A program made the position numbers and the translations under genes. DNA of 64,000 bases from Dictyobacter alpinus (lineage in GTDB: Bacteria; Chloroflexota; Ktedonobacteria; Ktedonobacterales; Ktedonobacteraceae): positions 5,518,001-5,582,000 of the forward strand of contig NZ_BIFT01000001.1 in the NCBI RefSeq assembly GCF_003967575.1, read 5' to 3'. The notes beneath the pieces are model-generated. The model ran no database searches and was not told where the DNA came from. It worked only from the letters and a program-made list of their open reading frames with translations. Within the stretch, counting starts at the first letter, position 1. The number at the start of each line of letters is the position of its first letter. This document shows, piece after piece, positions 60,966 to 64,000 of this stretch.

Positions 60966-61787
60966 ATGCTCTGCGCTTCTGGTGGTCCGATCAATAAAAG
61001 TCAACTCGTCCGCGCCCTTGGCATTGCTCGCAGCAGTCTGTATCTGCATCCCAAGCGGCCTCACCTGGATAAAGCGTTGGTTGTCAGCATTGAGCAGTGG
61101 CATGAACACGATGATACACTCGGACATCGCAAGCTTGCGGTGCTCATCAAGACCGGAAAAAATCGCGTCAAACGGGTGATGCAGAAATATGGCATCGCTG
61201 CTCGGCGCAAAAAGAAAAAGTACATCTATCCAGGTAAGGCGACGCACACGGCTCCCAATCTTGTCCGAGAGATGACCGAGGAGAGTCTGCAAAAGGTGGT
61301 GTTTTCCGACATGTTTGAAGTCCATCTCGCTGATCAATCACGTGTGCGAGGGTGTTTTGCCCTCGAGAAGCAGACGCGCCAGATTCTCGGACTGGCATTT
61401 GATTATCATATGCGGGCAGATCTGGTGACCAGTGTCATTGAAACAATGACGTTCCACGCTCCAGGAGCCATTTGGCATAGCGATCAAGGAAAACAATATG
61501 GGGCGCAAAGCACACGAGAACTGCTGTTACAGAAAGGGTTTCTTCAATCGATGAGTCGTGCAGGAACGCCGACAGATAATGGATTGGCCGAGCGTTTCGT
61601 TGGGACCTTCAAGTTAGCGGTGGCTGAACGCCGTTCCTATCGAACGCTGGGTCATTTCTTGCGAGCAGCAGAATCGTGGGTCAATTTTTACAATAGGATA
61701 CGTCCTCATGAGGGCTTGGGAAATTGTTCACCGTTACATTATGCTCAAACACATCAGTTGCATATGGCTCCTTTCATTTCCTTATAG
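60966..61787 (+). CDS. IS3-family transposase OrfB
   Basis: A 273-residue rve-fold transposase. The DDE residues are in VVFSDMFEVHL, WHSDQGKQYGA and DNGLAERFVGTFK, followed by VNFYNRIRPHEGLG. The frame is open upstream to the OrfA slippery site, so the active enzyme is the OrfAB fusion. It is not closely related to IS3 no. 1 (57.9-59.0 kb). Confidence 0.85.
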   Translation: MLCASGGPINKSQLVRALGIARSSLYLHPKRPHLDKALVVSIEQWHEHDDTLGHRKLAVLIKTGKNRVKRVMQKYGIAARRKKKKYIYPGKATHTAPNLVREMTEESLQKVVFSDMFEVHLADQSRVRGCFALEKQTRQILGLAFDYHMRADLVTSVIETMTFHAPGAIWHSDQGKQYGAQSTRELLLQKGFLQSMSRAGTPTDNGLAERFVGTFKLAVAERRSYRTLGHFLRAAESWVNFYNRIRPHEGLGNCSPLHYAQTHQLHMAPFISL

Positions 61788-61815
61788 GAGTGTCTCTTTT
61801 ACTGGGTACTTTACA

Positions 61816-62292
61816 GGGAAGATCGAGCGTTTTTTTCGGACGGTGGAGCAGTTGTTTGCGGAGCGAGAGGCGGGATATGCGCCCAAAGGGGAATGGCCGA
61901 AGAAGGCAGGGAAGGAACCGAGGCGAGAGCGGGCAGGGATTGAGAGCCTGGAGGAAGTGGAGCAGCGATTTCGCCGATGGGTGATGGAGGAATATCACCA
62001 ACGCGAGCATGGGGAACTGGGAATGAGTCCGAAGGAGAAATGGGAAGGAGGAGGATTTTTGCCACGGATGCCCGAGAGTGTGGAGCAATTGGATCTGCTG
62101 CTAGTGACGGTGGCCAAGAAGAGACGGGTGCAGCAAGATGGAGTGTCGTTTGAGGGGTATCGGTACATGGATCCGACGTTGTCGGGGTATGTGGGGGAGG
62201 ATGTGGTGCTGCGATATGATCCAGCGGATATGGCTGAGGTGCGTATTTTTGCGGAGGATCGGTTTGTATGTCGAGCGGTGTGTCCAGAATGA
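61816..62292 (+). pseudogene. Mu/TniA-type transposase, C-terminal part only
   Basis: From the first base after the IS the frame reads GKIERFFRTVEQLFAEREAG (the last acidic residue of the DDE core) and goes on with FRRWVMEEYHQREHGELGMSPKEKWEGG and a Mu-transposase C-terminal beta barrel (FEGYRYMDPTLSGYVGEDVVLRYDPADMAEVRIF). About 158 residues remain; the DNA-binding and first two catalytic parts are missing, so it is inactive. It is followed by the small ORF and the ATPase of the same transposon. Confidence 0.8.
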
Positions 62293-62304
62293 GCGGGAGG
62301 GCAG

Positions 62305-62532
62305 GTGAGTTTAAAAGAGATTGTGGCAGCGCGTGTGGAGCAGAGGCGAGAGGTAGAGAGAGCGTTGAAGGAAAGACAGGGAGCGGTGAGGCGAGTGAAA
62401 ACGGGAGTGAAACGAGGGGTGAGTGAGGAGAAGCATGCAGGAGGGGTGCCGGGAGAAGGATCGGTGGAGGCGGAGAAGCCGAGCGGGGAAGAACCTGGGC
62501 GGGTGACGTTGAAGCGATATTTTAATGAGTAG
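62305..62532 (+). CDS. Small basic protein between TniA and TniB
   Basis: A 75-residue, highly charged protein (VAARVEQRREVERALKERQG, end VTLKRYFNE). It starts with GTG behind GGGAGG, 12 nt after the transposase stop, and ends 26 nt before the ATPase gene, so the three form one operon. I do not know the family; it could be a linker or regulator of the transposase. Confidence 0.5.
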   Translation: MSLKEIVAARVEQRREVERALKERQGAVRRVKTGVKRGVSEEKHAGGVPGEGSVEAEKPSGEEPGRVTLKRYFNE

Positions 62533-62558
62533 GACGTGGAAGCAGAAGGGAGCCGAGG

Positions 62559-63305
62559 ATGGTGGATGGACGAGGCAGGTTTGTGGAAACGAGGGAATAC
62601 TACCGGTTCGTGGAACTGTGTGAAAGTTGCCGGAGAGGCAGGACAATGGGGATCTGTTGTGGGGTGACGGGAGTGGGCAAGACGAGAGCGGCGAAGCAGT
62701 ATGCGCAGTGGGAAGAGATTGAGCCGTTGTTGACGTGGAGAGGGGTAGTGGAACCATCGTTGTCGCCGGAGAATCCGAGGCCAAGAACGGCGGTATATAC
62801 GCCGCGAGCGAGGGTGACGCCGCGACAGATGGAGCATGAGATCCGGTTGCTGAGATGGAGTTTGCGGGTGATCGGAGTGGATGAGGTGGACCGGTTGAAG
62901 CCCCTGGCACTGGAGGTGCTGAGAGATCTGCACGAAGAAAGCGAGGTGGGAATGATTCTGCTGGGGTTGCCCGGGCTAGAGAGAAAGCTGTCGAGATATG
63001 CGCAAGTGTATGGGCGTGTGGGATTTGTGCATCAGATGAGGGCGCTGGGAGTGGAAGAGCAACGGCAGATCTTGTTGGAGCAAGTGGAGAGGATAAGTGA
63101 ACGGCGAGTAAATGCGAGGGAACCATTGCAGGTGGATCAAGAAGCGCTGGCGACGATGATCCGGATGACGGAGGGGAATTTTCAACGGCAGAAGCATGTA
63201 TTGATGCAAATCGAGAGAATCGTGCAAATTAACCCGCAGGTGGATGTGGTGAGTAAGGAGGTGGTAGAGGCAGCGCGGGAGCAACTGGTGTATGGGCGAG
63301 GGTGA
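62559..63305 (+). CDS. TniB/IstB-like transposition AAA+ ATPase
   Basis: A 248-residue ATPase. Walker A is GVTGVGKTRAA, Walker B is IGVDEVDRL, followed by sensor-1-type LLGLPGLERKLSRYAQVYGRVGFVHQM and an EGNFQRQKHVLMQIERI helix. This is the ATPase that pairs with TniA/MuA-type transposases and chooses the target (TniB, TnsC, MuB relatives). Start at 62559 has AAGGGAG upstream. Its partner transposase is truncated, so the element cannot move by itself. Like the two genes before it, the coding strand is C-poor. Confidence 0.85.
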   Translation: MVDGRGRFVETREYYRFVELCESCRRGRTMGICCGVTGVGKTRAAKQYAQWEEIEPLLTWRGVVEPSLSPENPRPRTAVYTPRARVTPRQMEHEIRLLRWSLRVIGVDEVDRLKPLALEVLRDLHEESEVGMILLGLPGLERKLSRYAQVYGRVGFVHQMRALGVEEQRQILLEQVERISERRVNAREPLQVDQEALATMIRMTEGNFQRQKHVLMQIERIVQINPQVDVVSKEVVEAAREQLVYGRG

Positions 63306-63309
63306 GCGC

Positions 63310-63380
63310 GAGAGGGGAAAGGCAAGCAGAGAAGTGCGAAGACAGGAGAGGTATCGAGCAGGTGCCTCTCCTTTGTGTAT
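63310..63380. repeat. Hairpin repeat behind the TniB-like gene
   Basis: AGGCAAGCAGAG ... ACAGGAGAGGTATCGAG ... GGTGCCTCTCCT; arms AGGAGAGG (63344-63351) and CCTCTCCT (63365-63372). It matches the solo copy at 51291-51356. It may be the transposon's terminator or part of its end. Confidence 0.6.
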
Positions 63381-64000
63381 CCTCATGCACCTACATTGTT
63401 TGGATCCTGGGAGGAGAGGATCGCGTTTGAGGCAGTCGAGATCGCTGGGAATGGGTTTGATTGTCTTGGGAAATGCGCGGTGGTGGAGAGTGGGCCGGAG
63501 GGGATGCTGCTGCTGCTGGAAAGAGTTTTCTTTGTCCTGTGTCCTGTATCCCCTGGGCAGGTGTGTGCTGTGTTCAGATGGATAATTTTGTATACGGAGA
63601 TATATTTCATCATATGATGAATAGATGTAGGTGAAATGCTGTTGCGGCTTTTCTGTTGACGTGATGAGTAGTTGGCAGTGGGCAGGAACAGGAGCAGCAG
63701 CCTGGTTTAGGTGTAGGGATCGGTCTTCATCCTGCAAGACTGGAATGTCGGAGGAGCAGCGCTGCTGCTGGGAACCTGTCTGCGTGGCATGTGGGGAGGG
63801 AGAGGAAAAGAGAGGGAAATCCTCTGATGAATGCAGAGCATCATCTCGTGATATCCATGGATCAGAACACATGCGCCTGGCTGAGAACAGAGGCGGTAGA
63901 TGATCCCCAAGGAGATGTCCATCTGCTAGCTGCACCTCTGCCTGGTGGGGGATGTGCCATGGTGTCGAGCTAGAGTTGTTCGCGGTGCCGTCCGACGGGG
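63381..64000. other. Right edge: diverged repeat copy 2 and no gene
   Basis: 63518-63745 is copy 2 of the repeat at 57240-57465. On the minus strand both copies stay open in the same frame and share pieces such as QAAAPV and STEKPQ. The last 250 nt to the window edge hold no supported gene. Confidence 0.45.

Larger units (their letters stand above)
60576..61815 (+). mobile_element. IS3-family insertion sequence no. 2, at a deletion breakpoint
   Basis: A 1,240-bp element. The left end TGTAACGTACCTGGTAAAAT and the right end (complement TGTAAAGTACCCAGTAAAAG) are imperfect inverted repeats, about 21 of 26 matching. No target duplication is seen: GGGC on the left, GGGA on the right. The left flank is a minus-strand gene end and the right flank is the middle of a transposase gene, so the flanks do not belong together. 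Confidence 0.85.

Noticed and set aside
62311..63126. Long minus-strand frames opposite the TniB-like gene
   Set aside because: The plus strand has clear Walker A and B motifs; the long antisense frames come from the C-poor coding strand, which gives few antisense stop codons.
61816..63380. Tn7-like CRISPR-associated transposon
   Set aside because: A TniA/TniB-type pair is present, but I see no TniQ, no Cas gene and no CRISPR array in the window.

Overview
The window looks like a chromosomal segment of a large-genome, soil-type Ktedonobacteria-like Chloroflexota. The reasons are two giant XRE-HTH/NB-ARC signalling proteins (one with TPRs, one with 14 WD40 repeats), an F420-type luciferase-like oxidoreductase next to the fossil of another, many small single-component regulators each beside a detoxification enzyme, GGAGG-type ribosome binding sites, wide intergenic gaps full of hairpin repeats, and several insertion sequences. 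This assignment is an inference from gene content; there is no rRNA gene and I saw no tRNA or CRISPR array.

Layout. 1-13 kb: an HSP90-like ATPase overlapping a TPR-type partner, an MFS exporter, a DUF4383 membrane protein, an IS4-family element with a clean 9-bp target duplication, an enterochelin-esterase-like hydrolase (with a decayed relative at 12 kb), the NB-ARC/TPR protein, and a membrane-anchored HNH protein. 13-31 kb: a run of regulator/enzyme pairs whose operators can be read directly. These are TetR with a metallo-beta-lactamase-fold hydrolase, MarR with a ring-cleaving dioxygenase (two AGTTTAG-N2-CTAAACT sites), Rrf2 with an MFS exporter (GATGTAAS-N7-STTACATC sites), and TetR with a nitroreductase (two GTCAAC-N4-GTTGAC sites). 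Also here are a HicB-like/DinB fusion with an AraC regulator, a GxGYxYP secreted protein, hydrolases, VOC and RidA proteins.

30-39 kb: a small His-rich protein and an LRR/DUF6745 protein face a five-gene overlapping operon that I recognise as the STM4011-STM4015 family cluster (two radical SAM enzymes, a phosphatase/sulfatase-fold hydrolase, an ATP-grasp-like protein and an LRR-like protein). A cytochrome P450 diverges from it. The product of this pathway is, as far as I know, undescribed; it is the best candidate in the window for a novel system.

39-51 kb: a broken TnpB, a GNAT, a YCII protein, and a peroxiredoxin behind a perfect 66-bp palindrome and convergent with a MarR gene. A Thr/Glu-rich repeat protein, a DUF1801 protein behind a 70-bp hairpin, the NB-ARC/WD40 protein and a metallo-hydrolase follow.

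51-64 kb: a degraded, mobile-element-rich zone. It has fossils of an NmrA-like gene, a luciferase-like oxidoreductase (three frameshifts), a LUD protein and a sugar-ABC permease, with an intact ECF sigma factor and DoxX protein between them. Two IS3-family elements with A-run frameshift sites follow, one of them sitting at the breakpoint that removed the front half of a Mu/TniA-type transposase. Behind it is the rest of that transposon (small ORF and TniB/IstB-like ATPase). Diverged non-coding repeats link these parts.

Across the window a structured intergenic repeat (two adjacent hairpins, the second with loop GCTGAG) occurs in four full copies, one deletion copy and one divergent copy, with compensatory base changes.
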